From CBDFKJ01 sp965248805 (GTDB lineage: Bacteria; Pseudomonadota; Alphaproteobacteria; UBA6615): a stretch of DNA of 64,000 nucleotides. The notes under the pieces are model-generated. The model worked only from the letters and a program-made list of their open reading frames with translations, was not told the DNA's origin and searched no databases. A program made the position numbers and the translations under genes. The first letter of the stretch is position 1, and each line of letters opens with the position of its first letter. The DNA is taken from the NCBI GenBank assembly GCA_965248805.1, contig CBDFKJ010000004.1, forward strand, positions 124,001 through 188,000. The letters run 5' to 3'. This document shows positions 24,786 through 32,837 of the stretch, in pieces.

Positions 24786-25987
24786 ATGGCCGGGCGCGGG
24801 ACCGCCGTTAGGCAATCAGACGACAAGGATGCGGCGGCGGCGGCGGCGCGTCGCAAGGGCGTCGCCGCTAGCAACAAGCGGCTGGCGCAGACCCGCATCG
24901 TCGTGTGCGATGTCGAGCCGTTCTGCGCGCCACCGGCGCACTCGATCCGTGACCTGATCGCGCAGATCGACCGCACCAGCGAAGGCTTGGCCCTGCTCGT
25001 GGACGATCGGCGGCGGCTGGTGGCGACGGTTACCGATGGCGACATTCGCCGCGCCATTCTCGCCGGCGTGGATATCGCGCGGCCCGCTTCGTCATTGTTG
25101 ACGGCGAACGTGCGCCGCCTTCATCCGGCCCCGATTACCGCGCCTTGCGGAGGCGATGCGGTACAGCTTCTGCAACTGATGAGCGCCAATGCCGTGCGTC
25201 ACGTGCCATTGCTCGACGATGACGGCAGCGTGCGCGAACTGGCTCTGCTCAGCCGTCTTCTGCCGAGTGACGATCTGCCGATGCAGGCGGTCATCATGGC
25301 CGGCGGACTCGGCACGCGGCTGCGGCCCCTGACGCGGAACACGCCGAAACCGATGCTGCCCGTGGGTGATCGGCCCTTGCTGGAGCGAACGATCGAGCGT
25401 CTCAGCCATGCCGGCATCCGCTCGGTCAGTATCACCACCCACTATCTGGCCGAAAAGATCCACGCCCGCATCGGCGATGGCAGCGCCTACGGCATTCGCG
25501 TGCGTTATTGCCATGAGGACGAGCCACTGGGCACGGCCGGCGGACTGCGTCGGTTCGAGGCCGGCGGGACCGAGCCGCTGCTCGTGATCAATGGCGACGT
25601 CATGACGACCGTAAATTTCCGCGCCATGCTCGACTATCACCGCGAGCACGAGGCAGCGCTGACCGTGGGCCTCGCCGGTACTCCATCAAGGTCCCGTACG
25701 GTGTCGTCGACAGCGGAGGGCCGCTGGTCCGTGCCGTGCGTGAGAAGCCCGAGGTGTCGGTGTTCGTCAATACCGGCATGTATCTGGTCGAGCCCGCCGC
25801 TTGCGGCCTGATACCGGCCGGCCGCGCCTACGACATGCCCGACTTGATCAACGACCTGGTCGCCGCGGGCCAGGCGGTGGTCAGTTTCCCGATGCACGAA
25901 CATTGGCTCGATATCGGCGAGCGCGCCGATTACGAGCGCGCTCAGTCCGACGTCGGCGCGATCGGCCGCGCCCGAACCGAATGCTAG
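24786..25987 (+). pseudogene. CBS-domain sugar nucleotidyltransferase (PtmE-like), one-base frameshift
   Basis: The first ~150 residues hold a CBS-like pair (LVDDRRRLVATVTDGDIRRAI; HVPLLDDDG). Then comes a nucleotidyltransferase with the activator-binding QAVIMAGGLGTRLRPLT, KPMLPVGDRP and LLVINGDVMT. The frame breaks near 25677. Adding one C there gives ALTVGLARYSIKVPYGVV and continues through VFVNTGMYLVEP and HWLDIGERADY to the stop at 25987. This CBS-nucleotidyltransferase form matches PtmE, the GlcN-1-phosphate guanylyltransferase of legionaminate synthesis. It is either a pseudogene or a sequencing slip. It ends overlapping the convergent legB gene by four bases. Confidence 0.8.
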
Positions 25988-26994
25988 AGCAAGTGTGCGG
26001 CGCTGGGGCGCACATTGCCGGCGGCGATCCGCTCGCGCCACCAGGCGATGGTCCCGGCGATGCCCTCCTCGAGGGTTACGGTCGGTTGCCAGCCGCTAGC
26101 CTCGGTGAAGCGGTCGGCCGAGGCGATCAACTCGTACACCTCCGAGCGCGGCGGCCGAACCCGCGCCGCCTCGCACTCGATCGGCTTTTCGATGCCGGTC
26201 TGCTCGCATACCAGCGCGACCACGTCAGCGATCGAGACCGCACGGCCAGTGCCCGCGTTGTACGCGGTGGTGACGTCGAGATCGCCGACGCCGGCTTGCA
26301 TGAACGCGCGCACCGTGTCGTCAACGTAGTTGAAGTCGCGCGTCGGCGAAAGCGCGCCCAGGCGCAAGGCATTGCAGTTCGGGTCCAGCACCTGGCGAAT
26401 GATCGATGGAATGACCGCGCGCTCGCTTTGCCACGGACCATAGGTGTTGAACGGCCGCAGCGTCACTACCGCCAGGTCGAAGGATCGGGCGTAGGCCTCG
26501 GCCATTTTGTCGGCGCCGATCTTGCTCGCGGCGTAGGGCGACTGGCCCTGGAGCGGATGCGCCTCGGTGATCGGCGTGAACTGCGCCGTGCCGTAGACCT
26601 CCGAGGTCGAGGTATGAACCATGCCCACTACGCCGTTGCGCCGGCATGCGTCCAACACGTTCAGCGTGCCGCTAACATTGACGTCGACGTAGGACTGCGG
26701 CGCGACGTACGAGTAGGGGATCGCGATCAGTGCCGCCAGATGGAACACCACGTCGTGGCCGGCGACGAGTTCGTTCACGAACGCGGCGTCGCGCACGTCG
26801 CCACGGCTGATCTCGATCGCCTGGTTGTCGATCTCGTCCAGCCAACCGGCGGTACCGAAGGAATTGTACAGCGCGAGCGCGGTCACTTTCGCGTCGGCGG
26901 CGGCCAAGGCCTCGACCAGGTGCGAGCCGATGAAGCCGTCGGCGCCGGTGACCAGCACCCGGCGTTGTTCGTAGGCGTCGCGGAACGAGACCAT
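25984..26994 (-). CDS. legB: NAD-dependent 4,6-dehydratase of the LegB type
   Basis: This 336-residue extended short-chain dehydrogenase has NAD-binding VTGADGFIGSHL (from residue 15), the TSTSEVYG active-site Thr/Ser near 130 and YAASK (Tyr 154, Lys 158). The acidic pair of dehydratases is replaced by the SEVYGTA context. It resembles the nucleotide-sugar 4,6-dehydratases that start legionaminic acid synthesis. It is intact and complete. The GDP-mannose-dehydratase family is an alternative, but the neighbouring legC, legI and Maf genes favour LegB. Confidence 0.82.
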   Translation of the reverse strand: MVSFRDAYEQRRVLVTGADGFIGSHLVEALAAADAKVTALALYNSFGTAGWLDEIDNQAIEISRGDVRDAAFVNELVAGHDVVFHLAALIAIPYSYVAPQSYVDVNVSGTLNVLDACRRNGVVGMVHTSTSEVYGTAQFTPITEAHPLQGQSPYAASKIGADKMAEAYARSFDLAVVTLRPFNTYGPWQSERAVIPSIIRQVLDPNCNALRLGALSPTRDFNYVDDTVRAFMQAGVGDLDVTTAYNAGTGRAVSIADVVALVCEQTGIEKPIECEAARVRPPRSEVYELIASADRFTEASGWQPTVTLEEGIAGTIAWWRERIAAGNVRPSAAHLL

Positions 26995-27034
26995 GCGCGA
27001 CTCTAGTCACACGGCCGTAAGGAGATCGTTAACC

Positions 27035-27178
27035 ATGCCGGCGTCGGCACCGATTGCGCTATGCGAGCCGCATATCGGCGGCAATGCCTGGCGCTACGTG
27101 AAGGAATGCCTGGACAGCGGCTGGGTATCGTCGGTGAGCCGCTTCGTCGAGAGGTTCGAAAGTGAGTTCGCCGAGCGT
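27035..27178 (+). pseudogene. legC: LegC-type aminotransferase N-terminal stump
   Basis: About 48 codons read MPASAPIALCEPHIGGN, then YVKECLDSGWVSSVSRFVERFE. This is the opening of DegT-type sugar aminotransferases of the LegC group. A strong AAGGAG site precedes ATG 27035. After EFAER the family sequence ends at a junction near 27176 and becomes the reverse complement of a NeuB-type gene. The PLP-binding Lys region is missing, so it is non-functional. Confidence 0.8.
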
Positions 27179-27323
27179 CGGCGCCGGCCTCGGCGGCGGC
27201 GTCGATCAGGCGCCCCGCCATCTCCACATCGCCGTTGTGATTGACGCCGGCCTCGGCGATGACGAAGCAGCGGCCATCGCCGATGCGCTCAGTGCCGATG
27301 GCGAAGGGCTCAGGCACTGGCAT
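27174..27323 (-). pseudogene. legI: LegI/NeuB-type nonulosonate synthase N-terminal stump
   Basis: About 50 codons from ATG 27323 read MPVPEPFAIG, then CFVIAEAGVNHNGDVEMAGR and DAAAEAGADA. This is the unmistakable N-terminus of sialic/legionaminic acid synthases that condense phosphoenolpyruvate with a hexose. At about 27176 the match stops at the tail-to-tail junction with the legC stump. It begins 14 bases inside the end of the O-GlcNAc transferase gene, so it was translated in the same minus-strand operon. Confidence 0.82.
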
Positions 27324-29276
27324 GGTCTGCCGATCCGCACCACTGGCGCCACAGCGTGCGATAGGCGTCCTCAAGCGCTCGGCAAAGATCCGCGCGGTCG
27401 ACCAGGGGCGGCCGGCCGACGTCTTGGCGTAGCGAACTGCGGATTGACTGCAGCGCGGCCACATCACCGGCGTGGCCGCGGACTGGGTGTAGGCTATTTC
27501 CGTTGTGGTGATCCATTCCGGGCGGCCCAAGGCGCCGAGCAGGCTCGCGCCCATGCATGCGCCCGGTCCGTCACCGGCAAGCGTGAGCACCGGCACGCCC
27601 ATCCACAGCGCCCTGCAGGTTTCAATTGTGCCGTTCAGCGGCACGGTGTCGAGCGCAACGTCGATATGCTGATAGAACTCGAACCTGGTGCGGAAGTTGT
27701 CCTCCGGATTGATGACGTCGACCCGGTCGCGCACGCCCATGTGGGCGAAGTAGTCGAGCGTACGGTCGATGCACGCCTGGTCCAGCCCGCGTGCGTTGCA
27801 CAACAGCAGCCTTGCGCCCGGCGCCGCACGCAGGATGCGGCCGTACAGGCGCGCCAGTCGTGGATCGACCAGGCTCAGGTCCAATTGGGCGCCAAACGTC
27901 GCGTGTCCGACGCTCAGAGCCGGCGCTGGCTCGATCTCCGGAACGACCGCCGGCGGGTGAAACACAATCGGCGGGCGCGACAGCTTCAAGACGCCATCGT
28001 CGTTACCGGCGGGGCTCATGCGTTCGTCGCACATGACGTGATCAAGGCTGGCGCTGCTATTTCCGAGCGGATGGCCGAGCCAGCCCAGTGCAATCGGCGC
28101 CGGCCGCCGCGCAAGCATCAGCGGCCGGCCGCTGGCGCCGTGGCCGACCAGATCGACCACAACGTCGATGTCGTCGCCGCGCAGGATTTGCCACGCCGTC
28201 TCGTCGTCGACGCCCGCGATGTCGGTCCAGCGGTATGCGGCGCGGATCAGGCGTTCGGTTGCGGTGTCCGTGCGGCGTCCCTCGACATAGCAAAATGCGC
28301 GCACCGCGCCACGGCGATGGCCCTGCAGGACCGGTTCCAGCGCGGTGAGGGCGTCGCTGTCGAACTGCGTGCCGCAGATGTAGCCGACATTCAGCGGACG
28401 CTCCGGATCGCGATCCTTGGTTGCGGCGGGAGCACGGGCCTCGAACGCGGTGGCGAAGCGTTCATGCCAGTCGGCGTACGCCGCGGTGACTATGGCCGGG
28501 TCGCGGCTCGGGTCGCGCTGCATGTCAGCCAGCCGAAGCGATGCCGACGTTGCGTCATCGGGCGCGCGTTCGGTGGCTTCAGCATGACAAACGTCCGATT
28601 CGGCATATCGGCCGGCTTGCGCGAGGGATTGCGCTAGCAGGCTGAGATCGCGCGCGCACGCATCGTCGCTGTGCAGCACCGCCTGTCGTGCGGCGATGGC
28701 ACGCTCCATCTTTCCGGTGCGGCCGCAGGCGCGGGCCATGATGCGCAGCGTCTCGACGTCGCCTGGCGTCAGGTCGAGTTGCGCGGCGCAGGCGCTGATC
28801 GCCTCTTCGTCTGCGCCGGCGGCCAGGTGTTGCGCCGCGCGGGCGCGATAGAGATCCGAGCGGCCACGGTTCAAATTGCCGAAGAATGTGCCGAAGCGTT
28901 CGGGAAGCAGGCCCTCGCAGCCGCCATGCGGTGGCAACGTGGTCGCGAGCTTTGCATAGAACAGGCCGTCGGCGACCTGCCCGACGCGGGCGTACAAGCC
29001 GGCCAGTGCCTCGGCGAACTCCTGCACGTCCGGCGCCAGTGCGTGCGCGCGTTCCAACAGTCGGGCCGCGTTCGCCGGTGACTCGAGCTCCAGACTGACC
29101 AGTCCCAGGACATAGTATGCCTCGGCGCAGGTGCCGTCGCTCTTCAGCAGGCCTTCGCACGCAACAATCGCCTCGTCGTGCCGCTCGTCGTCGAGTGCAC
29201 GAACGGCATCGGCGATCAGTCTGGATGCGTCGTGCGCTTGCGGGGCGTATGCGATTGTTGGCGCCGACAGCGGAAT
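27310..29276 (-). pseudogene. SPINDLY-type O-GlcNAc transferase with TPR repeats, frameshifted near the end
   Basis: The N-terminal ~250 residues form TPR-like helices (LIADAVRALDDERHDEAIVA, AEAYYVLGLVSLELES). A GT41 catalytic region follows: LNVGYICGTQFDSD, DIDVVVDLVGHGASGRPL, RRPAPIALGWLGHPLG and TIETCRALWMGVPVLTL. The frame breaks near 27475. The expected end, GDVAALQSIRSSLRQD to AYRTLWRQW, lies in the next frame with a stop at 27310. In-frame coding reaches back to 29276, beyond any ATG, GTG or TTG except an internal TTG at 29057. The enzyme would glycosylate Ser/Thr of proteins, plausibly flagellin. Confidence 0.8.
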
Positions 29277-29440
29277 TCACTCCGTCTGGTTGCACGTGGG
29301 GTCGAAGTGCGGGCGCGGTGCGCCCAAACCCGTGTGCAGACTGCGCCTTAATGGCTGATTAATTGGTTAACGGCGGCCCGGCACGATCGCGCCGGACTGA
29401 CCCAAAACGGCTCCCTTGGTACCGATGGCGGTTTCGCGCG

Positions 29441-30262
29441 CTAGTTGAACAGCTGCAACACCGACTGTTCGCTCTGGCCGGCGAAGGCCAGCGCCTGGAT
29501 GCCGAGCTGTTGCCGCACCTGCAAGGCCACCAGATTGGCGCCTTCCTCGTTGATGTCGGCCAACGTCAGCTTGCCGGCGCCTTCCTCCAGGGTGTTGACA
29601 TATTCGGAGGTGAAGGCAAGGCGGGTCTGTAACAGTGCGACGTTGGAGCCCAACGCCTGGGCCTTGCCGCGTAGCGTTTCGATCGCCGACTCGATCTCGT
29701 TGAGCGAGGCGATGATGTTGGTGCCCACACTGAAACTGGCGGCGGACGAAATCGACAGTCCGGTGGTGGCGACGCGCAGATCGACCGATGCGATGTCCAG
29801 TACGCTGGTGGTATCGTTGCTGAACGATATCGACAGGGTCGTACCGGTGCCGTCGATCAGATTGAGGCCCTGGTAGTTGGCGTCGTTGGTCAGATTGTCG
29901 GCCTGCGTCCTGAGCTCGTTGAACTGGCCGACCAGCTCCGTCAGCTCGTTGCCGCTCGCCGTGCGGGCACTGATCGCAATACCCTTCATCTGCTGGACCA
30001 GATTGTCGACCGCATCGATCGCTTCCAGCGCGACCGTAACCGAGCTGATCGACTGGTCGATGCCTTGCTTTTTTTCGTTGAGGTCGGAGCCGGTATCGGC
30101 GAGCGACTTGGCCTCGAAGAAGGCGCGGGCATCGTCCAGCGAGCTGGACACCCGCAGGCCCGTCGATAGTCGGTTCTGGGTTCGCTCGATCAGGTCCCGC
30201 GTGTCTTGCAGCGACAATAGGTTCGAGCGCACGGCGGCGGATAGTGCGATATCGGTGGCCAT
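29441..30262 (-). CDS. fliC: Flagellin
   Basis: This 273-residue flagellin has the conserved N-terminal D0/D1 (RDLIERTQNRLSTGLRV, DDARAFFEAKSLADTGSDL) and C-terminal D1/D0 (ALGSNVALLQTRLAFTSEY, VALQVRQQLGIQALAFAG) coiled segments. Only a short central region rich in Ser/Thr lies between them (about residues 140-185), a likely glycosylation zone. A CGGAG site precedes ATG 30262. Length and motifs match compact alphaproteobacterial flagellins. Its neighbours are glycosylation genes. No clear flagellar sigma promoter was found upstream. Confidence 0.95.
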   Translation of the reverse strand: MATDIALSAAVRSNLLSLQDTRDLIERTQNRLSTGLRVSSSLDDARAFFEAKSLADTGSDLNEKKQGIDQSISSVTVALEAIDAVDNLVQQMKGIAISARTASGNELTELVGQFNELRTQADNLTNDANYQGLNLIDGTGTTLSISFSNDTTSVLDIASVDLRVATTGLSISSAASFSVGTNIIASLNEIESAIETLRGKAQALGSNVALLQTRLAFTSEYVNTLEEGAGKLTLADINEEGANLVALQVRQQLGIQALAFAGQSEQSVLQLFN

Positions 30263-30586
30263 CGGTGTGTCTCCGTTTTGGATGTGGACGACGCATCGCC
30301 CGTTAGCTTCCGCGCGCTCCCACGCAACCGCCGTGCCATCGAGTTAAACTTGCGATATCAATAGCTTGCGCTCGGGTCGTCTGGGTGGCACGCAGTCCTT
30401 GCCGATGGTGGATGCAGGCATTGCCGGAATTTAGGGAAAATTTTACCGACCCACTACGGCCCTGCCGCGCAGGCCGTAATTGGGTTGCCATCGACTGCCA
30501 CATGTCGGAATTAGCTGTGTCATGATCGTTCACGATGCCCGACTCGCCCGCACCGGCGGCGCGTCGCGGTTCGGAGGCCGCGTGCG
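30263..30586. other. Intergenic region between flagellin and glycosyltransferase genes
   Basis: This 324-base divergent spacer must hold the promoters of fliC (minus) and the GT4 gene (plus). An AT-richer patch lies around 30428-30450. A TGGCAC...TTGC pattern on the plus strand near 30387 has the wrong spacing for sigma-54. I see no gene and no convincing operator. Confidence 0.4.
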
Positions 30587-31798
30587 GTGAATCATGACCG
30601 TCGCGACCACGCCGGCGCGATGGTGGCCGCCACCCCTGAGCAGATGGCGCCGTCGGCCCCGCCGCGCGTATTGCAGGTGCTGCCGTCCTTGCGCCGCGGC
30701 GGCGGCGGCGTCGAGCGTAGCGCCATCGATGTGGCGCGAGCGCTGGCCGACGCCGGCGGCCGGCCGTTAGTGGCGTCCGCCGGCGGCGAGATGGTCCATG
30801 AACTCACACGCGCCGGCGTAGACCATGCCGCGTTGCCGCTGGCGTCGAAGAACCCGGTCACGATCTACCGCAATGCCGGCCGCCTCTCGAAACTGATCGC
30901 GCGCCACGCCGTCGACATCGTGCATGCGCGCAGCCGTGCGCCGGCTTGGAGCGCGCTGCTGGCCTCGGCACGGACCGGCGCCCGCTTCGTCACCACCTTT
31001 CATGGTACCTACACCCATGGCGGGGCGCTTAAGCACCGGTACAATGCGGTGATGACGCGCGGTGACCGGATCATCGCCAATTCGCACTTCATTGCCCGCC
31101 ATATCGCCGAGCACTACCGGGCCGATCCGGCGATCGTTCGGGTGATTCCGCGTGGGATCGACACGGCGCGCTTTAGCGCCGATCGGGTGAGCGCCGAGCG
31201 CATCGTGCACTTGGCCAGGTCATGGCGACTACCCGACGGGCTGCCGGTCGTCATGCTGCCGGGCCGCATGGCGCGGTGGAAGGGGCAGGCGCTGCTGATC
31301 GAGGCGTTGGCGCGGCTGGGCCGGCGCGACGTGACCTGTGTGATCGTCGGCGCGGCGCGGCGCAGCGACTGGTTTCGATCGGAGCTCGTCGCGCAATGCC
31401 GACGGCAGGGGGTCGCCGATATTGTATACCTGCACGATCATTGCGACGATATGCCTGCAGCCTACATGCTGGCCGACGTCGTGGTCTCCGCCTCGATCGA
31501 GCCCGAGGCGTTCGGCCGGGTCGTGGCCGAGGCGCAGGCCATGGGGCGGCCGGTCGTGGTCGCCCGCCACGGCGGCGCGCCCGAACAGATCATTGACGGC
31601 CATACCGGCTGGGCGTTCGCGCCGGGCGATCCGGACGGGCTAGCGCGAGGCTTGGCGCTGGCGCTCGATCTCGATCAGAGCGCCCGCGAGCGCATGAGCG
31701 CCGCGGCGGCGGCCCATGCGCGCGAACACTTCGCCGTCGAAACCATGTGCGCGGCGACGCTTGCAGTCTACGAAGAGCTCATGGTGGAACGGACATGA
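30587..31798 (+). CDS. GT4-family glycosyltransferase
   Basis: This 403-residue GT-B enzyme has the N-terminal VLQVLPSLRRGGGGVERSA donor-acceptor loop, HARSRAPAWSALLA, VIPRGIDTARF at the domain hinge and EAFGRVVAEAQAMGRPVV near residue 305. The last holds the nucleotide-sugar-binding Glu of retaining GT4 enzymes. It probably adds a sugar during lipopolysaccharide or polysaccharide synthesis. The GTG at 30587 has GGAGG about nine bases upstream. It ends with an ATGA overlap into the GT9 gene, so the two act in one pathway. Confidence 0.85.
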   Translation: MNHDRRDHAGAMVAATPEQMAPSAPPRVLQVLPSLRRGGGGVERSAIDVARALADAGGRPLVASAGGEMVHELTRAGVDHAALPLASKNPVTIYRNAGRLSKLIARHAVDIVHARSRAPAWSALLASARTGARFVTTFHGTYTHGGALKHRYNAVMTRGDRIIANSHFIARHIAEHYRADPAIVRVIPRGIDTARFSADRVSAERIVHLARSWRLPDGLPVVMLPGRMARWKGQALLIEALARLGRRDVTCVIVGAARRSDWFRSELVAQCRRQGVADIVYLHDHCDDMPAAYMLADVVVSASIEPEAFGRVVAEAQAMGRPVVVARHGGAPEQIIDGHTGWAFAPGDPDGLARGLALALDLDQSARERMSAAAAAHAREHFAVETMCAATLAVYEELMVERT

Positions 31799-32763
31799 GC
31801 GCCGCCGCCGCCATGGTTCCGCCCGCACCGGACGCCGCCCAGCGGCTGCTGATCATCAAGCTCAGCGCGTTGGGCGATTTCATCCAGGCCACCGGTGCGT
31901 TTGCGGCGATCCGCCAGCATCATCCCTGGGCGCATATCACGTTGCTGACGACGCGCTCGTTCGTCGGCCTGGCGCAGGCCAGCCCCTGGTTCGATGAGGT
32001 GTGGGAGGATCGGCGCCCCGGCCCGCTGAGCCTGGGCGGCTGGTGGCGATTGGGCCGGCGGCTGTCCGGCGCCGATTTCGATCGCGTGTACGACTTGCAG
32101 ACATCGGCGCGCACGGAGCGCTACTTTCGGCTGATGCGCTTCAGCGGCCTGCGCGAGGTCGAGTGGTCGGGTATCGCCCGCGGCTGTTCGCACCCGCACG
32201 ACAATCCGCAGCGCGACGCCATGCACACTATCGATCGTCTGGCCTCACAACTCCACGCCGCCGGCATCGCCGATCTACCACCCCCCCATCTGGGCTGGAT
32301 CGATGCCGATGTCTCGCGCTTTGGCCTGCCACGCAGCTACGCCCTACTGGTCCCTGGCGGCTCGCGGCATCGCCCGAACAAGCGCTGGCCGGTGGAACAC
32401 TATGCGTCGCTGGCGCGCGAGTTGGTGCACCGCGCGGTGACCCCCGTGCTGCTGGGCAGCACACCGGAGCGGGCCGTAACCAAGCGGATCGCGGCCGCGT
32501 GCCAGCAAGCGATCGACCTGACCGGCGAGACCAGCCTCGCCGATATCTACGCGATCGGGGCGCGGGCCGCCGTCGCGGTCGGTAACGACACCGGACCGAT
32601 GCACGTCATCGCGGTTGGCGGCACACGGACGGTGGTCTTGTTTAGTGATGCATCCAATCCCCACTTGTGCGCGCCGCGCGGCGACAACGTGACCGTGCTG
32701 CAACGCAACGCTCTCCGCGGCCTGTCGGTCGGCGAGGTTGAAGCCGCCCTGCGCATGCGCTAA
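31795..32763 (+). CDS. GT9-family (heptosyltransferase-like) glycosyltransferase
   Basis: This 322-residue protein has LLIIKLSALGDFIQATGAF at the N-terminus, ALLVPGGSRHRPNKRWPVEHY in the middle and VGNDTGPMHVIAVGG near the end. These are the hallmarks of GT9 enzymes such as lipopolysaccharide heptosyltransferases. ATG 31795 overlaps the stop of the GT4 gene, which decides the start. The pair likely builds the lipopolysaccharide core. The acceptor and donor cannot be read from sequence. Confidence 0.88.
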   Translation: MSAAAAMVPPAPDAAQRLLIIKLSALGDFIQATGAFAAIRQHHPWAHITLLTTRSFVGLAQASPWFDEVWEDRRPGPLSLGGWWRLGRRLSGADFDRVYDLQTSARTERYFRLMRFSGLREVEWSGIARGCSHPHDNPQRDAMHTIDRLASQLHAAGIADLPPPHLGWIDADVSRFGLPRSYALLVPGGSRHRPNKRWPVEHYASLARELVHRAVTPVLLGSTPERAVTKRIAAACQQAIDLTGETSLADIYAIGARAAVAVGNDTGPMHVIAVGGTRTVVLFSDASNPHLCAPRGDNVTVLQRNALRGLSVGEVEAALRMR

Positions 32764-32771
32764 ATCCGGCG

Positions 32772-32809
32772 CCAATGATGCAAAGGACCCCCAATGATGC
32801 AAAGGACCC
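32772..32809 (+). repeat. Perfect tandem duplication of 19 bp upstream of thrS
   Basis: CCAATGATGCAAAGGACCC occurs twice back to back (32772-32790, 32791-32809) between the GT9 stop and the threonyl-tRNA synthetase start. Each copy contains an ATGATG and an AAAGGA. It could affect the thrS leader or be a chance slip. The in-frame ATG at 32775/32778 would extend ThrS by about 21 residues unlike the family. Confidence 0.85.
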
Positions 32810-32837
32810 ACTGCGTCCACGCGGCGCGCTTCTCGTC

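Noticed and set aside
27162..28637. Plus-strand frame of 491 codons opposite the O-GlcNAc transferase
   Set aside because: The opposite strand shows clear GT41 and TPR motifs. The plus-strand reading has none.
30387..30405. Sigma-54-like TGGCAC...TTGC element near flagellin
   Set aside because: Twelve bases separate the GG and GC pairs instead of ten, and it points away from the flagellin gene.
32764..32837. T-box or similar leader upstream of thrS
   Set aside because: No T-box core sequence, specifier loop or terminator is visible. Only the 19-bp repeat stands out.
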